Below, piece by piece: positions 9,310 to 18,076 of a stretch of 57,178 nt of DNA. The position numbers were made by a program, and so were the translations under genes. The stretch comes from Pseudomonadota bacterium (GTDB lineage: Bacteria > Pseudomonadota > Gammaproteobacteria > Burkholderiales > Burkholderiaceae_C), in the NCBI GenBank assembly GCA_021841865.1, contig JAKCDM010000008.1, positions 1-57,178 of the forward strand, in the 5' to 3' direction. How positions within the stretch are numbered: position 1 is the stretch's first letter; every line of letters starts with the position of its first letter. The notes below the pieces were generated by a model. It saw only the letters and a program-made list of their open reading frames with translations. It was not told the origin of the DNA and ran no database searches.

Positions 9310-9326
9310 AAGCAAAAAGCGTTCCA
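9310..9326 (-). promoter_or_regulatory. sigma-54 promoter of amtB
   Basis: The minus-strand sequence TGGAACGCTTTTTGCTT matches the -24/-12 consensus TGGCACG-N4-TTGCW. It has GG and GC separated by exactly 10 bases and a T-rich spacer. Transcription would start near 9301, leaving a leader of about 48 nt to the amtB ATG. Confidence 0.8.
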
Positions 9327-9383
9327 AAATCGTGCGCGATGCGCGCTCTCCGTGCGTCGGGCCGCCTGTCACGGCGTTTCGTG

Positions 9384-9418
9384 CGCACCATCATGGCGCA
9401 TTGCATCATCCTGGTGCA
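9384..9418 (-). promoter_or_regulatory. two NtrC-like enhancer sites upstream of amtB
   Basis: Two adjacent 17-bp dyads lie here: 9402-9418 (TGCACC-N5-GATGCA on the minus strand) and 9384-9400 (TGCGCC-N5-GGTGCG). Both resemble the NtrC consensus TGCACC-N5-GGTGCA. Their centres are 18 bp apart and lie about 91 and 109 bp upstream of the predicted sigma-54 start, the usual enhancer distance. No ntrC gene lies in the window, so the activator would act from elsewhere. Confidence 0.65.
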
Positions 9419-9500
9419 GAAAAACGGTGTTCACGCACGCTTGTGGTGCGTTCCCGCTGCCGATCGCGCGCCGGCGCCACAACGCGCATAGCATGCGGCC

Positions 9501-10412
9501 ATGTCCGCTTCCGCTTCGCCGCCCTCCCCGTCGACCCCCCTGTCCGCGCAGCGCGCTGCCGTGGCCGCGCTGCTCGCGCTGACGCTGATCTGGAGTTCCA
9601 ACTGGATTGTCATGAAGCTGGCCATGAGCTCCTGTGGCCCCTTCGATTTCTCGGCGTTTCGCTACGTCGGCTCCACCGCGGTGCTGTTCCTGTTCCTGCT
9701 GGTGCGAGGCGAAAGCCTGCGTCCGCCGCCGCTGGGGGCCACGCTGGCCATCGGCCTGACCCAGACCACCGGTTTCACGGCGCTGGCGCAATGGGCGCTG
9801 GTGCGCGGCGGCGCGGGGCAGACCGCGTTGCTGGTGTACACCATGCCTTTCTGGGGGCTGCTGCTGGCCTGGCTGTTCCTGCACGAACGACTGCGCGTGG
9901 CGCAATGGATCAGCGTGCTGCTGGCCGTCGTGGGCATGCTGCTGATCCTGCGCCCGTGGGGGCTGCACGCCGATTTGCGCAACGGCCTGCTGGCGGTGAG
10001 CTCGGGCCTGAGCTGGGCGGCCGGCACGGTGCTGAGCAAGCGCCTGTTCCTGCGACACGGCCAGAACCTGTCGGCGCTGCGTCTGACCGCGTGGCAGATG
10101 CTGCTCGGAGGCGTCGCGCTGGGGGTGCTCGCGCTGCTGGCGCCGCAGCGCCCGGTGGACTGGAACCTCGGCCTGGTCGCGGCGCTGGCCTTCAACGTGC
10201 TGCTCGCCGGCGGCCTGGCGTGGACCCTGTGGGCCTTTGTCGTGCAGCGTCTGCCGGCCGGCATCGCAGGCCTTTCGAGCCTGGCCATCCCGACCACCGG
10301 CGTGCTGATGGCATGGGCCTGGCTGGGCGAGCGTCCGGGCGCGGCCGAGATCGCCGGCGTGCTGGTGATCGCCGCCGCGCTGCTGCTGTTGCTGCGCAGC
10401 GTGTCGCGCTGA
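9501..10412 (+). CDS. EamA/DMT-family transporter
   Basis: This 303-aa integral membrane protein has ten predicted helices arranged as two EamA repeats. Typical features are LTLIWSSNWIVMKLA near the N-terminus, the first-repeat end FLHERLRVAQWIS and the second-repeat end WLGERPGAAEIAGV. Members export amino acids, metabolites or drugs; the substrate cannot be read from sequence. It is transcribed divergently from amtB and shares the 247-bp intergenic region with it, so co-regulation by nitrogen is possible but not shown. Confidence 0.9.
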   Translation: MSASASPPSPSTPLSAQRAAVAALLALTLIWSSNWIVMKLAMSSCGPFDFSAFRYVGSTAVLFLFLLVRGESLRPPPLGATLAIGLTQTTGFTALAQWALVRGGAGQTALLVYTMPFWGLLLAWLFLHERLRVAQWISVLLAVVGMLLILRPWGLHADLRNGLLAVSSGLSWAAGTVLSKRLFLRHGQNLSALRLTAWQMLLGGVALGVLALLAPQRPVDWNLGLVAALAFNVLLAGGLAWTLWAFVVQRLPAGIAGLSSLAIPTTGVLMAWAWLGERPGAAEIAGVLVIAAALLLLLRSVSR

Positions 10413-10440
10413 CAGGCCTGGTGCGGCGGCGCGCTGCGGC

Positions 10441-11355
10441 CTACAGGATGGAGCGGCCGAACAGGCTGCGCAGCAGGTCCACCACCGCTTCGGCGCTCCG
10501 GTTGTGCTGGTCTCGCGCCGGGTTGAGCTCGACCACGTCGACCGAGCCCACGCAGTCGCGGTCGGCCAGCATTTCCATGCACAGCTGCGCTTCCCGCCAG
10601 GTCGGCCCGCCGCGCACCGGCGTGCCGACTCCTGGCGCGGTGTCGGGATCCAGGAAATCGACGTCGAAGCTCAGGTGCAGGTGGGTGCCGTCGTCCACGC
10701 CATCGAGCGCCGCGAGCATCACGTCGCGCATGCCGCGTTCGTCCACCGCGCGCATGTCGTACACGGTCAGCGCGTGGCGGTGCAGCAATTCGCGTTCGGC
10801 CTGGTCGACGCTGCGCACTCCGAGCAGGCGGACCTGCCCCGGTTGCAGCACCGGCTGCGCCCGCCCCAGCGCGAGCAGCTCGGCCGGGCCCATGCCACAC
10901 AGGCAGGCCAGGGGCATTCCGTGCAGGTTGCCGCTGGGAGTCGTCCGTTCGGTGTTGAAGTCGGCGTGCGCGTCCAGCCAGAGCACGCGCAGCTCGCGCC
11001 CGGCGTGCGCGCAGTGCGCCGCCACCGCGGCGATGGAGCCGAAGGCCAGGCTGTGATCGCCCCCCAGCAGCAGCGGCAGCTCGCCGGCGCGCAACGCCGC
11101 TGCGGTGGCGTCGCGTACCGCGCGGCTCCAGGCCGTCACCTGCTCGAGATGGCGCCACGCGCCATGCTGCTGCGGCCCGGGGTTCGCGGGGCCCGCCAGG
11201 TTGCCGGCGTCGTCGACCTGCACGCCGAGGCTTCGCAATGCGTCGGCAAGCCCGGCCACGCGCAGCGCCTCCGGGCCCATCGACGAGCCGCGCGTTCCGG
11301 CGCCGACGTCGGTGGGAGCGCCGATCAGGCGTACGCGCTGCGGCCGGCGGGTCAT
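10441..11355 (-). CDS. rocF: arginase
   Basis: This 304-aa ureohydrolase converts L-arginine to ornithine and urea. All metal-binding motifs are present: GGDHS, DAHADFN and SFDVDFLDP. The substrate-binding SGNLHGMPLA segment and VVELNPARD near the C-terminus favour arginase over agmatinase. The start overlaps the stop of the upstream ExbB-like gene as ATGA, so translation is probably coupled to the bamE-dapB-exbB run. The reason for that grouping is not obvious; arginine breakdown for nitrogen would fit the nearby amtB. Confidence 0.93.
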   Translation of the reverse strand: MTRRPQRVRLIGAPTDVGAGTRGSSMGPEALRVAGLADALRSLGVQVDDAGNLAGPANPGPQQHGAWRHLEQVTAWSRAVRDATAAALRAGELPLLLGGDHSLAFGSIAAVAAHCAHAGRELRVLWLDAHADFNTERTTPSGNLHGMPLACLCGMGPAELLALGRAQPVLQPGQVRLLGVRSVDQAERELLHRHALTVYDMRAVDERGMRDVMLAALDGVDDGTHLHLSFDVDFLDPDTAPGVGTPVRGGPTWREAQLCMEMLADRDCVGSVDVVELNPARDQHNRSAEAVVDLLRSLFGRSIL

Positions 11356-12014
11356 GGCGGGCCTTCGTCGGCCGGCGGCGCGGTCAGCAGATGCTGCAGG
11401 TCGAGCGCGAAACCCTCGAGCAGGGCGTCCAGGTTGCGGGCGCGCTTTCCCAGCGCGTTGTAGCCCAGCACCGCCGGAATCGCCACGGCCAGCCCGGCGG
11501 CGGTCATGATCAGGGTCTCGCCGACCGGGCCGGCGATGCTGTCGATGCCGACCTGGCGGCTGGCGGCGATGCTTCCCAGCGCGTGGTAGATGCCCCAGAC
11601 GGTTCCGAACAACCCGATGAACGGCGCCGTGCTGCCGACGCTGGCCAGCAGCACGTGCCCGGCATGCAGGCGTCGGCTGGCGCCGTCGAGCGCAGTGCGA
11701 AGGGTGCGTCGCACGCGGTCGGCATGGGCCTGCCAGGCATGGGATTGGCGTCGCCCGAGCACCCCGCAGGTCTCGGCCAGCGCCGAGGCGAGGCCGTCGG
11801 GGTCGGCGGCGAGCGCGGCAGCCATGCCTTCGGCCGGAGACGTCGCCGCCCAGAAGGCATCGATGGCTCGCGGCAGCCGGCGCCCGGCGCGCAGCAGCAG
11901 CGCCGCCTTCCAGAACATCACGAACCAGCTGGCGACCGACATGGCCAGCAGCAGCACGCCGACCGCCTGCATCGGCGCATCGCCCTGCAACCAGGCTGTC
12001 GGGGCGGCGGGCAT
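11352..12014 (-). CDS. MotA/TolQ/ExbB proton channel family protein
   Basis: This 220-aa protein has three hydrophobic segments, at about residues 12-38, 118-142 and 160-184, and the conserved helix-2/3 wording VGSTAPFIGLFGTVWGIYHAL and PVGETLIMTAAGLAVAIPAVL. This is ExbB/TolQ architecture, a stator that uses proton flow to energise TonB- or Tol-type systems. No exbD/tolR or tonB gene adjoins it: dapB lies 28 bp upstream and arginase overlaps downstream. It is either an orphan serving a distant ExbD or part of a dispersed system. The start at 12014 places helix 1 at the usual position. Confidence 0.87.
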   Translation of the reverse strand: MPAAPTAWLQGDAPMQAVGVLLLAMSVASWFVMFWKAALLLRAGRRLPRAIDAFWAATSPAEGMAAALAADPDGLASALAETCGVLGRRQSHAWQAHADRVRRTLRTALDGASRRLHAGHVLLASVGSTAPFIGLFGTVWGIYHALGSIAASRQVGIDSIAGPVGETLIMTAAGLAVAIPAVLGYNALGKRARNLDALLEGFALDLQHLLTAPPADEGPP

Positions 12015-12042
12015 CGCGGCTGGGCGCTCGGTCCCTGGGTGC

Positions 12043-12858
12043 TCAGTCCTTGAGCCCGAGCACGTCGTGCATGTCGTACAGGCCGGGCGCGCGCCCGGCC
12101 AGGAAACGCACCGCGCGCAGGCTGCCTTCGGCGTAGGTGGCGCGGCTGCTGGACTTGTGCGTGATCTCGATGCGCTCGCCGGTGCCGGCGAACAGCACCG
12201 TGTGGTCGCCGACGATGTCGCCTCCGCGGACGACGGCGAAGCCGATCGAGCCGTCGGCGCGTTCGCCGGTGTGTCCGTGGCGCGACCACACGGCATCGCG
12301 CGCCAGGTCGCGTCCGGCGGCGCTGGCTACAACCTCGCCCATTTTCAGCGCGGTGCCCGACGGCGCGTCGACCTTGTGGCGGTGGTGGGCCTCGATGATC
12401 TCGATGTCGAAGCCGTCGCGCAGCGCGCGCCCGGCCTGTTCGAGCAGCTTGAGCACGACGTTGACGCCCACGCTCATGTTCGGGGCCAGCACCACCGGGA
12501 TGCGCCGTGCCGCCGCGTCGATGCGTCGAAGCCCGTCGGCGTCGAAGCCGGTGGTGCCGATGACCATGGCAACGCCAAGGGACTCGCAGGCCTCGACATG
12601 CGCCAGCGTGGCCTGCGGTCGGGTGAAGTCGATCAGGCAGCGCGCGCCGCGCAGCCCCTCGTGCAGCTCCGAGGTCACGCGCACGCCGGTGTGCAGCCCC
12701 AGCGCGGCCCCGGCGTCAAGGCCCAGCGCCGGGGAGTCGGCGCGGTCCAGCGCGCCGCTGAGCCGGCAGTCGGGCGCGGCGGCGATGGCCTCGATCAGCA
12801 TGCGGCCCATGCGGCCGCTGCTGCCGGCCACCGCGATGGAGTGGAGGGTGTCGTTCAT
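12043..12858 (-). CDS. dapB: 4-hydroxy-tetrahydrodipicolinate reductase DapB
   Basis: DapB carries out the NAD(P)H-dependent step after DapA in lysine and diaminopimelate synthesis. The 271-aa product has the nucleotide-binding loop [13 protein letters not shown] at the N-terminus, the [10 protein letters not shown] stretch and the catalytic signature [18 protein letters not shown]. The ATG at 12858 overlaps the bamE stop by 4 bp and gives the family length. Diaminopimelate supplies peptidoglycan, which fits the envelope genes around it. Confidence 0.96.
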   Translation of the reverse strand: MNDTLHSIAVAGSSGRMGRMLIEAIAAAPDCRLSGALDRADSPALGLDAGAALGLHTGVRVTSELHEGLRGARCLIDFTRPQATLAHVEACESLGVAMVIGTTGFDADGLRRIDAAARRIPVVLAPNMSVGVNVVLKLLEQAGRALRDGFDIEIIEAHHRHKVDAPSGTALKMGEVVASAAGRDLARDAVWSRHGHTGERADGSIGFAVVRGGDIVGDHTVLFAGTGERIEITHKSSSRATYAEGSLRAVRFLAGRAPGLYDMHDVLGLKD

Positions 12859-13550
12859 TGCGCGGCGGGTTCGCTGGCGGAGCCGGGGAGCAGCGGGATC
12901 TCGGGTGCCGCGGGAGCCGAGGCCGCATCGCCCAGCGCGCGCTGGTCGGCCTTGCTGGCCAGCCCCTGCAGGCGCTCGATCTCGGCGCGCGGCGCGACCA
13001 CGGTCAGCGGCCCCGGCTCGGATGCCGCCTGCTTGGGGGCGTGCGCGTCGGCCTTTTTCGCCGCGGCCGCAATTTCGGCCTGCAACTGCGCGGTGGTCAG
13101 CGAACGCGCCTTGCCGCCGGTGTGCAGCGAGTTGATCTGGGCGACGAACTGGTCTTCCGACGGCAGCGGGTCGCCCTGGGTGCGCAGCAGGCGTCCCTGC
13201 TTGTCGAACAGCACGGTGAAGCGGCGCACGATCGGCGCGTGATAGCCCTGGCGCAGGCTGAACACGTATTCCCAGCGATCGGCGTGGAACACGTCCTGCA
13301 GCAGCGGCGTGCCCAGGATGCTGCGTACCTGCTGCTTGGTCATTCCCGGGCGCAGCTCGGCTGCCATTTCGCGCGACACGAAGTTGCCCTGGATGACGTC
13401 GATGCGGTACGGCTTGAACAGGTTGGTCAGGTCGTGCTGCTGGGTCTGCGTGCTGCAGGCTCCCAGGCTCAGCGCGGCGAGCAATCCCAGCGCGCAGCCC
13501 AGCGCCGAGCGCGCGGAGCGTTTGTCCAGCAAGAGTGATGACAGTGGCAT
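12855..13550 (-). CDS. bamE: outer-membrane assembly lipoprotein BamE with long tail
   Basis: BamE (SmpA/OmlA) is a small lipoprotein of the BAM complex that inserts beta-barrel proteins. The 231-aa form starting at 13550 has a lipobox LSLGAC, then the SmpA/OmlA domain with [29 protein letters not shown] and [10 protein letters not shown]. Most BamE proteins are about 110 aa. Here about 110 further residues follow, rich in Ala, Pro and Lys and probably disordered. The start could be earlier (13583 or 13661), but MPLSS sits best relative to the lipobox. It is divergent from fur and leads the dapB-exbB-arginase run. Confidence 0.9.
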   Translation of the reverse strand: MPLSSLLLDKRSARSALGCALGLLAALSLGACSTQTQQHDLTNLFKPYRIDVIQGNFVSREMAAELRPGMTKQQVRSILGTPLLQDVFHADRWEYVFSLRQGYHAPIVRRFTVLFDKQGRLLRTQGDPLPSEDQFVAQINSLHTGGKARSLTTAQLQAEIAAAAKKADAHAPKQAASEPGPLTVVAPRAEIERLQGLASKADQRALGDAASAPAAPEIPLLPGSASEPAAQ

Positions 13551-13617
13551 CGGAATCGGTGCGTTGGGGCACGCCTGGAGCATGCGAATGCGGCGTTGCG
13601 GGGGATGGGGAATGGCC

Positions 13618-13646
13618 TTGGGCGCCGCGGCGGGGTGATCTATCAT
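13618..13646 (+). promoter_or_regulatory. candidate sigma-70 promoter of fur
   Basis: TTGGGC (13618-13623), a 17-bp spacer and TATCAT (13641-13646) precede the fur ATG by 27 bp. Spacing is ideal and the -10 has five of six consensus bases. The element lies in the 122-bp bamE/fur intergenic region. No clear Fur box was recognised there by eye. Confidence 0.6.
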
Positions 13647-13672
13647 GGTGATTCTAAACATCGCCTATTCCC

Positions 13673-14134
13673 ATGACGGTCTCAAACGCCCAAGGCCTGC
13701 GCAGCACGGGACTGAAGGTCACGCAGCCACGCCTGAAGATCCTGGAGATCTTCCAGAAGGGGGCGATGCGCCACATGACCGCCGAGGACGTCTATCGCGA
13801 GCTGCTCAACGACAACTCGCGCGACATCGGGCTGGCCACGGTGTACCGCGTGCTCACGCAGTTCGAGCAGGCGGGCATTCTGTCGCGCACGCATTTCGAG
13901 TCGGGCAAGGCGATGTTCGAGATCAACGAGGGCAAGCACCACGACCACCTGCTGTGCGTGGATTGCGGGCGGGTCGAGGAATTCGTCGACGCCGAGATCG
14001 AGCGCCGGCAGCAGCGAATCGCGGTGGAGCGAGGCTTCGCGCTGCAGGACCACTCGCTGGCCCTGTACGCCAGCTGCAAGCGCGATCCCTGCCCCTATCG
14101 CCCGGCCTCCGGCGACGAGCCGCAGGACGCCTAG
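13673..14134 (+). CDS. fur: ferric uptake regulator Fur
   Basis: Fur is a 153-aa metal-dependent repressor controlling iron uptake genes. The winged-helix domain occupies about residues 1-85 ([32 protein letters not shown]). The dimerisation and metal domain carries HHDH at 89-92, Cys95 and Cys98 in LLCVDCG, and a C-terminal Cys135/Cys140 pair, so both CxxC-type ligand pairs of Zn-containing Fur proteins can be placed. It sits divergently next to bamE, a common betaproteobacterial pairing. The 3' end overlaps the convergent hprK by 4 bp. Confidence 0.95.
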   Translation: MTVSNAQGLRSTGLKVTQPRLKILEIFQKGAMRHMTAEDVYRELLNDNSRDIGLATVYRVLTQFEQAGILSRTHFESGKAMFEINEGKHHDHLLCVDCGRVEEFVDAEIERRQQRIAVERGFALQDHSLALYASCKRDPCPYRPASGDEPQDA

Positions 14135-15087
14135 TCCTCGCCGCCCTCGAGCATGGCCTGGCGTTGCCGGTCCTGGAACTCCTTGAAGGTGTCGATGCCC
14201 CGCAGTTGCAGGATGGTGTTGCGCACCGCGGCCTCGACCAGCACCGCCAGGTTGCGCCCGGCCTCCACCGGAATCAGCACCTTGCGCACCGCCACGCCGA
14301 GCACGTCCTGGCGCACGTTGCCGGTGGGCAGGCGCTCGAAATCCTGATCCTGGGTGTCGCGGCGCACCAGGTGCACGATCAGGCGCAGGCGCATTTTTCT
14401 TCGTACCGCCGTTTCGCCGAAGATGGTGCGGATGTCGAGAATGCCGATCCCGCGCACCTCGAGCAGGTTCTGCAGCAGCGGCGGGCAGTGGCCTTCGATC
14501 GAGCTTTGCGTGACCCGTGACAACTCGACGCAGTCGTCGGCGACGAGGCCGTGTCCGCGCGAGATCAGCTCCAGGCCGAGTTCGCTCTTGCCCAGCCCGG
14601 ATTCGCCGGTGATCAGCACCCCCAGGCCGAGAATGTCCATGAACACGCCGTGCAGCGTGGTGCGGTTGGCGAACAGCTTGGACAGATACGCGCGCAGCAC
14701 GTCGATGACGAAGGCCGCCGGCTCGTCGGTGACGAACACCGGGATGCCGGCGTCGTCGCTGGTCTTGAGCAGCCATGGCGGCGGCTCCTGGCCGTCCGCG
14801 ATGACCAGCGCCGGCGGCCCGAGGCCGACGACGCGGCGTATGCGACGCCCGCTGTCGGCCTCGTCGGCATGCATCAGGTAATGCACCTCGCGCCAGCCGA
14901 GGATCTGCACCCGGTACGGATGGATGTAGTTCAGGTAGCCGACGAGGTCGGCGCCGGAGGTCGCGCCTTGCACTGCGGCGTCGTCGAAGCGCCGCTCGGG
15001 ATTGCGCTGCCCGGCCACCCAGCGCCACTTCAGCAGCGCGGCGTTGGCCTCGAACAGTCGGTCGGCGGAAAGGGTTGCGGCTTTCAA
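14131..15087 (-). CDS. hprK: HPr kinase/phosphorylase
   Basis: HprK phosphorylates and dephosphorylates a serine of HPr-type proteins. The 318-aa product has the N-terminal regulatory domain, then the P-loop GESGLGKSE, the [11 protein letters not shown] segment and the family signature region [15 protein letters not shown]. In Proteobacteria it belongs to the nitrogen PTS with ptsN, encoded 24 bp upstream here. No HPr or EI-Ntr gene lies in the window. It lies tail to tail with fur. Confidence 0.95.
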   Translation of the reverse strand: MKAATLSADRLFEANAALLKWRWVAGQRNPERRFDDAAVQGATSGADLVGYLNYIHPYRVQILGWREVHYLMHADEADSGRRIRRVVGLGPPALVIADGQEPPPWLLKTSDDAGIPVFVTDEPAAFVIDVLRAYLSKLFANRTTLHGVFMDILGLGVLITGESGLGKSELGLELISRGHGLVADDCVELSRVTQSSIEGHCPPLLQNLLEVRGIGILDIRTIFGETAVRRKMRLRLIVHLVRRDTQDQDFERLPTGNVRQDVLGVAVRKVLIPVEAGRNLAVLVEAAVRNTILQLRGIDTFKEFQDRQRQAMLEGGED

Positions 15088-15111
15088 GAAACGCGGGCGC
15101 GCTTCGCGCCG

Positions 15112-15582
15112 TCAGGCCGCGTGCTGCAGCGTGGTCCAGTCCTGCACCAGGCGATGCAGCGCGAGCGCGTCCGCAGCTTCGAGCAGGCGCCTGCGGAACG
15201 CGTCGTCGGACAGCATCTCGGCGATCACCGACAGCAGTTCCAGGTGCTTGCCCGAGGCCGCCTCCGGCACGAGCAGGAACACCAGCAGTTGCACCGGCTG
15301 GTTGTCGGGCGCCTCGAAGGGCACCGGACTGGCCAGGCGGATCAGCGCGGCGCTGGGTTGTTTCAAGCCCTTGATGCGGCCGTGGGGTATGGCCACGCCC
15401 TGGCCGAGGCCCGTCGAGCCGAGGCGCTCGCGCGCGAACAGGTTGTCGGTGACCAGCGAGCGAGCCAGCCCGAGGTGGTTCTCGAACAGCAGACCGGCGG
15501 ATTCGAACGCGCGCTTTTTGCTGCTGGCTTCGACGTTCACCTGAACGTGGGCCAGCGGCAGGATCTGGGCCAGGGGATTCAT
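15112..15582 (-). CDS. ptsN: PTS IIA-like nitrogen regulatory protein PtsN
   Basis: PtsN (EIIA-Ntr) is a regulatory phosphoprotein that links nitrogen and carbon status to potassium transport, polymer storage and other outputs. The 156-aa sequence shows the phospho-histidine motif GVAIPHGRI and the family core VQLLVFLLVPE. The ATG at 15582 (MNPLAQILPL) matches the family N-terminus, although no strong ribosome binding site precedes it; a start 16 codons upstream is possible but less likely. It probably forms a unit with hprK downstream. Confidence 0.93.
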   Translation of the reverse strand: MNPLAQILPLAHVQVNVEASSKKRAFESAGLLFENHLGLARSLVTDNLFARERLGSTGLGQGVAIPHGRIKGLKQPSAALIRLASPVPFEAPDNQPVQLLVFLLVPEAASGKHLELLSVIAEMLSDDAFRRRLLEAADALALHRLVQDWTTLQHAA

Positions 15583-15869
15583 GGCATGGAAACCCAAACG
15601 GATGTTGCAAGGCCTCCGGGGCCTGGGCACGCCCCCGGGGGCGTCGTGGGCCCCAGGCGGCAGCGCGTGCGCGGCGCTTGAGACGACCCGCGCAGGGAAC
15701 GAAAAATCAGCGTAAGTGTATCCGCGTCGGCGGCGCAGGGCGCCCGGGAAACCCTGCTGGCCGCTCGGCGCGAGCCGGCGGCGCCATGTTCGCGTGGCGT
15801 CGTCTGCGGCGCGGCCACGCGGGCGGCCCGCATGGGCCGCGAAGCAGGAATCGGTGTCACGTCAGGGGG
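15583..15869. other. intergenic region between hpf and ptsN
   Basis: No gene recognised. The stretch is very GC-rich with several short inverted repeats, for example a GCCCCCGGGGGC palindrome near 15633-15644, and a more AT-rich patch at about 15700-15722 that could hold a ptsN promoter. No clear -35/-10 pair was found. Confidence 0.4.
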
Positions 15870-15903
15870 TTCGGGCAGCGGCCGCGCGCGGCCGCTGCCC
15901 GAA
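15870..15903 (-). terminator. 34-bp perfect palindrome downstream of hpf
   Basis: TTCGGGCAGCGGCCGCG is followed directly by its exact reverse complement, a perfect 17+17 inverted repeat beginning 12 bases after the hpf stop. It would form a very stable hairpin in hpf mRNA, but no U-tract follows. It may act as a 3' stabiliser, an incomplete terminator or a protein site. Confidence 0.5.
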
Positions 15904-15915
15904 GGGCGCGCTGGC

Positions 15916-16251
15916 TCAGGAGTCGGCCAGGTGCTTGCCCGGCACGGCCTGGTGCGCGCGGGTACGGTTCTTGTGTTCGACCACCTGCCGGTCGATCTTG
16001 TCGACGAGCTCGTCGATGGCTGCGTACAGATCCTGGTCCTGGCTCTCGGCGAAGATGTTGCGCCCCTTGAGTTGCAGATTGCATTCAGCCTTCTGCCGGC
16101 GCTCCTTCTCCTTTTGCTTTTCCACCGACAACAGCACGTTGACGCTGATCAGTTGATCGGAGTGTCGCGTGACCCGGTGCAGCTTGGATTCCACGTAGCT
16201 GCGAAGCGCAGGGGTGACTTCCATGTGGTGGCCGCTGATGGTCAGGTTCAT
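15916..16251 (-). CDS. hpf: ribosome hibernation promoting factor HPF
   Basis: HPF binds the 30S subunit and promotes ribosome dimerisation or inactivation in slow growth. The 111-aa short form starts [20 protein letters not shown], has the conserved [13 protein letters not shown] and [22 protein letters not shown] segments, and lacks the long-HPF C-terminal domain. The start at 16251 has a strong AGGAGG ribosome binding site. In many Proteobacteria hpf directly follows rpoN; here clcA and rfaE2 lie between them. Confidence 0.95.
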   Translation of the reverse strand: MNLTISGHHMEVTPALRSYVESKLHRVTRHSDQLISVNVLLSVEKQKEKERRQKAECNLQLKGRNIFAESQDQDLYAAIDELVDKIDRQVVEHKNRTRAHQAVPGKHLADS

Positions 16252-16538
16252 GAATCCCTCCTGATTCGTGTGAAACGGTTGGTTGCAGGTCTGGCCCGGG
16301 ATTCGCCGATGCCGGCATGTGTCGGTCGAGCGCCCGCGGGGCTGGTTGGAGTCCCGCGGGCCGTTCGCGAACCCGGCGATGCCAGTGTGCGCCCGCCGCG
16401 AACCAAAAGCAAGCAGGCCCGGCATGGCCCGCGCGCCGAGCTCAGCAGCGCCGCGAAGCCGCTCCTGGAGATCTCGGCATCTTGCGCTTTTTTGCCGGCT
16501 TCATGATTGAAAAATCGCAAAAGCCGCACCAAATTCGC
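16252..16538. other. intergenic region upstream of hpf
   Basis: No gene recognised. It contains a GCCCGCGGGACT/AGCCCCGCGGGC-like inverted repeat near 16331-16362 and an AT-richer segment at 16486-16535 just after the clcA stop. An hpf promoter must lie here, but none could be fixed by eye. Confidence 0.4.
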
Positions 16539-17927
16539 TCAACGAGTCGTTCCGCATTGCGCCGCGGCGGCCTCGGGGGCGGCTTCACCGGCCTGAGCTT
16601 CGGCCGCTTCGCGCAGCCCCAGGGCCTCGGCATACACCGAGCGGTGGCGCAACAGGCTGCCGACCACCGAGCCGATCACGCAGGCGGGCATCGCCGCCAT
16701 CACGACGTTGTAGTTGTGGGTGATCTCGAACATCATGATGGCCGACATCGCGGGCGCGTGGGTGGTCGCGGCCAGCAGGCTGCCCATGCCGACCAGGGTC
16801 CACAGGGCCTGCGAATGGCTGGCGTCGGGCACCAGCAGCAGATGCGAGACCATCAGACCCAGGATGCCCCCCAGCGCCAGCGTGGGCGTGAGCACGCCGC
16901 CTGGGATGCCCGCGGCGCTGGCCGCGGTCACCGCGGCCAGGCGCAGCACGAACACCAGCGCCAGCGAGCTCAAGGCCCAGTGGTGCACCAGCAGCGACTG
17001 CACGGTGCTGAAGCCGTTGCCCCAGACCTCCGGGCGCAGCAGCGCCAGCAGCCCGATCAGCGCGCCGGCCAATCCCATGCGCAGCGGCAGCCAGCTCACG
17101 CGCGCCTGCCAGGCGCGGCGCGACGTGTCGAGCAGCCAGAGGAACAGCGGGCCCAGCACGCCGGCCAGCAGGCCCAGCAGCGACGCGTCGGCGAGGTCGA
17201 CGAAACTCACCGGCGGCACATGCGGAGCGAGGTACAGCGCCCCGGTCGCGAACAGGCTCTGCGTGGTCAGCTCGCCGATCACCGCGGCCACAAGCACCGC
17301 GGCGATCTCGCGCAGCTCCAGCCCGCCGAGAATGATCTCGGCCACGAACAGCGTGCCGGCGATCGGTGCGTGGTAGGCGCTGGCGAAGCCGGCGGCCGCG
17401 CCGCAGGCCACGATCAGGCGCTGGTGCGAGGTGTCGGCGCGCCCGATGCGCCCGAGGATCGACGAGATCAGCGCGGCGAACTGGATCATCGTGCCTTCGC
17501 GGCCGATGGTGATGCCCCCGCTGACCGCGACCAGCGACGAGCCGGTGCGCACCAGGTTGGGCGCCAGCGGCAGGCGGCCGTCGCCGACGCGAACGGCTTC
17601 CATGTATTCCGGGCCGCGCGGGCGGCGGATCCAGCGCTGGCCGGCCCACATGATCAGGCCGCCTGCCACCGCGGCCGCCGGCGGTACCAGCGCGCGGGCC
17701 CACAGTGGCAGGCCCTCGGCGGCTGCGACCAGGTGCTGTTCGTGCGTGTACACGCGCATCACCAGGTACATGCCCTGCCGGAAGCCCTCGACCGCCAGCG
17801 CGCTGATCAACCCGACCAGCGCGCCGACGACCAGCATCGGCACCATGGGGTCGAGACCATTGCGAAGCCGCGCCGCGACCCCGCAGAGCTGCGCCTGCAG
17901 GCGCGACGAAGAACTGGAATCAGGCAT
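16539..17927 (-). CDS. clcA: CLC-family chloride channel/transporter
   Basis: This 462-aa membrane protein matches the voltage-gated chloride channel family. It keeps the gating-glutamate motif GREGTMIQ, the preceding GPEYMEAV element in place of the canonical GSGIPE, the AGIPGGVLTPTLALGG segment and a late-helix tyrosine-containing stretch. Members act as chloride channels or 2Cl-/H+ exchangers, for example in acid resistance. The first anion-site motif differs from that of E. coli ClcA, so selectivity may differ. It lies between hpf and the divergent rfaE2 with no apparent functional link. Confidence 0.92.
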   Translation of the reverse strand: MPDSSSSSRLQAQLCGVAARLRNGLDPMVPMLVVGALVGLISALAVEGFRQGMYLVMRVYTHEQHLVAAAEGLPLWARALVPPAAAVAGGLIMWAGQRWIRRPRGPEYMEAVRVGDGRLPLAPNLVRTGSSLVAVSGGITIGREGTMIQFAALISSILGRIGRADTSHQRLIVACGAAAGFASAYHAPIAGTLFVAEIILGGLELREIAAVLVAAVIGELTTQSLFATGALYLAPHVPPVSFVDLADASLLGLLAGVLGPLFLWLLDTSRRAWQARVSWLPLRMGLAGALIGLLALLRPEVWGNGFSTVQSLLVHHWALSSLALVFVLRLAAVTAASAAGIPGGVLTPTLALGGILGLMVSHLLLVPDASHSQALWTLVGMGSLLAATTHAPAMSAIMMFEITHNYNVVMAAMPACVIGSVVGSLLRHRSVYAEALGLREAAEAQAGEAAPEAAAAQCGTTR

Positions 17928-18076
17928 GGAAGGAAACGGATGTGGTGGGCGCGCCGGCTCGAAACGTCGTTATATGGTACTCATTGTTCCGTTTTCGCCT
18001 GTTTTGTGCGTTGCGAGTCTCCGTGCGGGTCGATCGCAAGCCTGTGGGAGTGTACGGGTCTGCGACAATCCGGCGC

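Noticed and set aside
15916..16425. Long form of HPF with an N-terminal extension
   Set aside because: The strong AGGAGG site and the family start [10 protein letters not shown] at 16251 show the short form; upstream codons are not conserved-looking.
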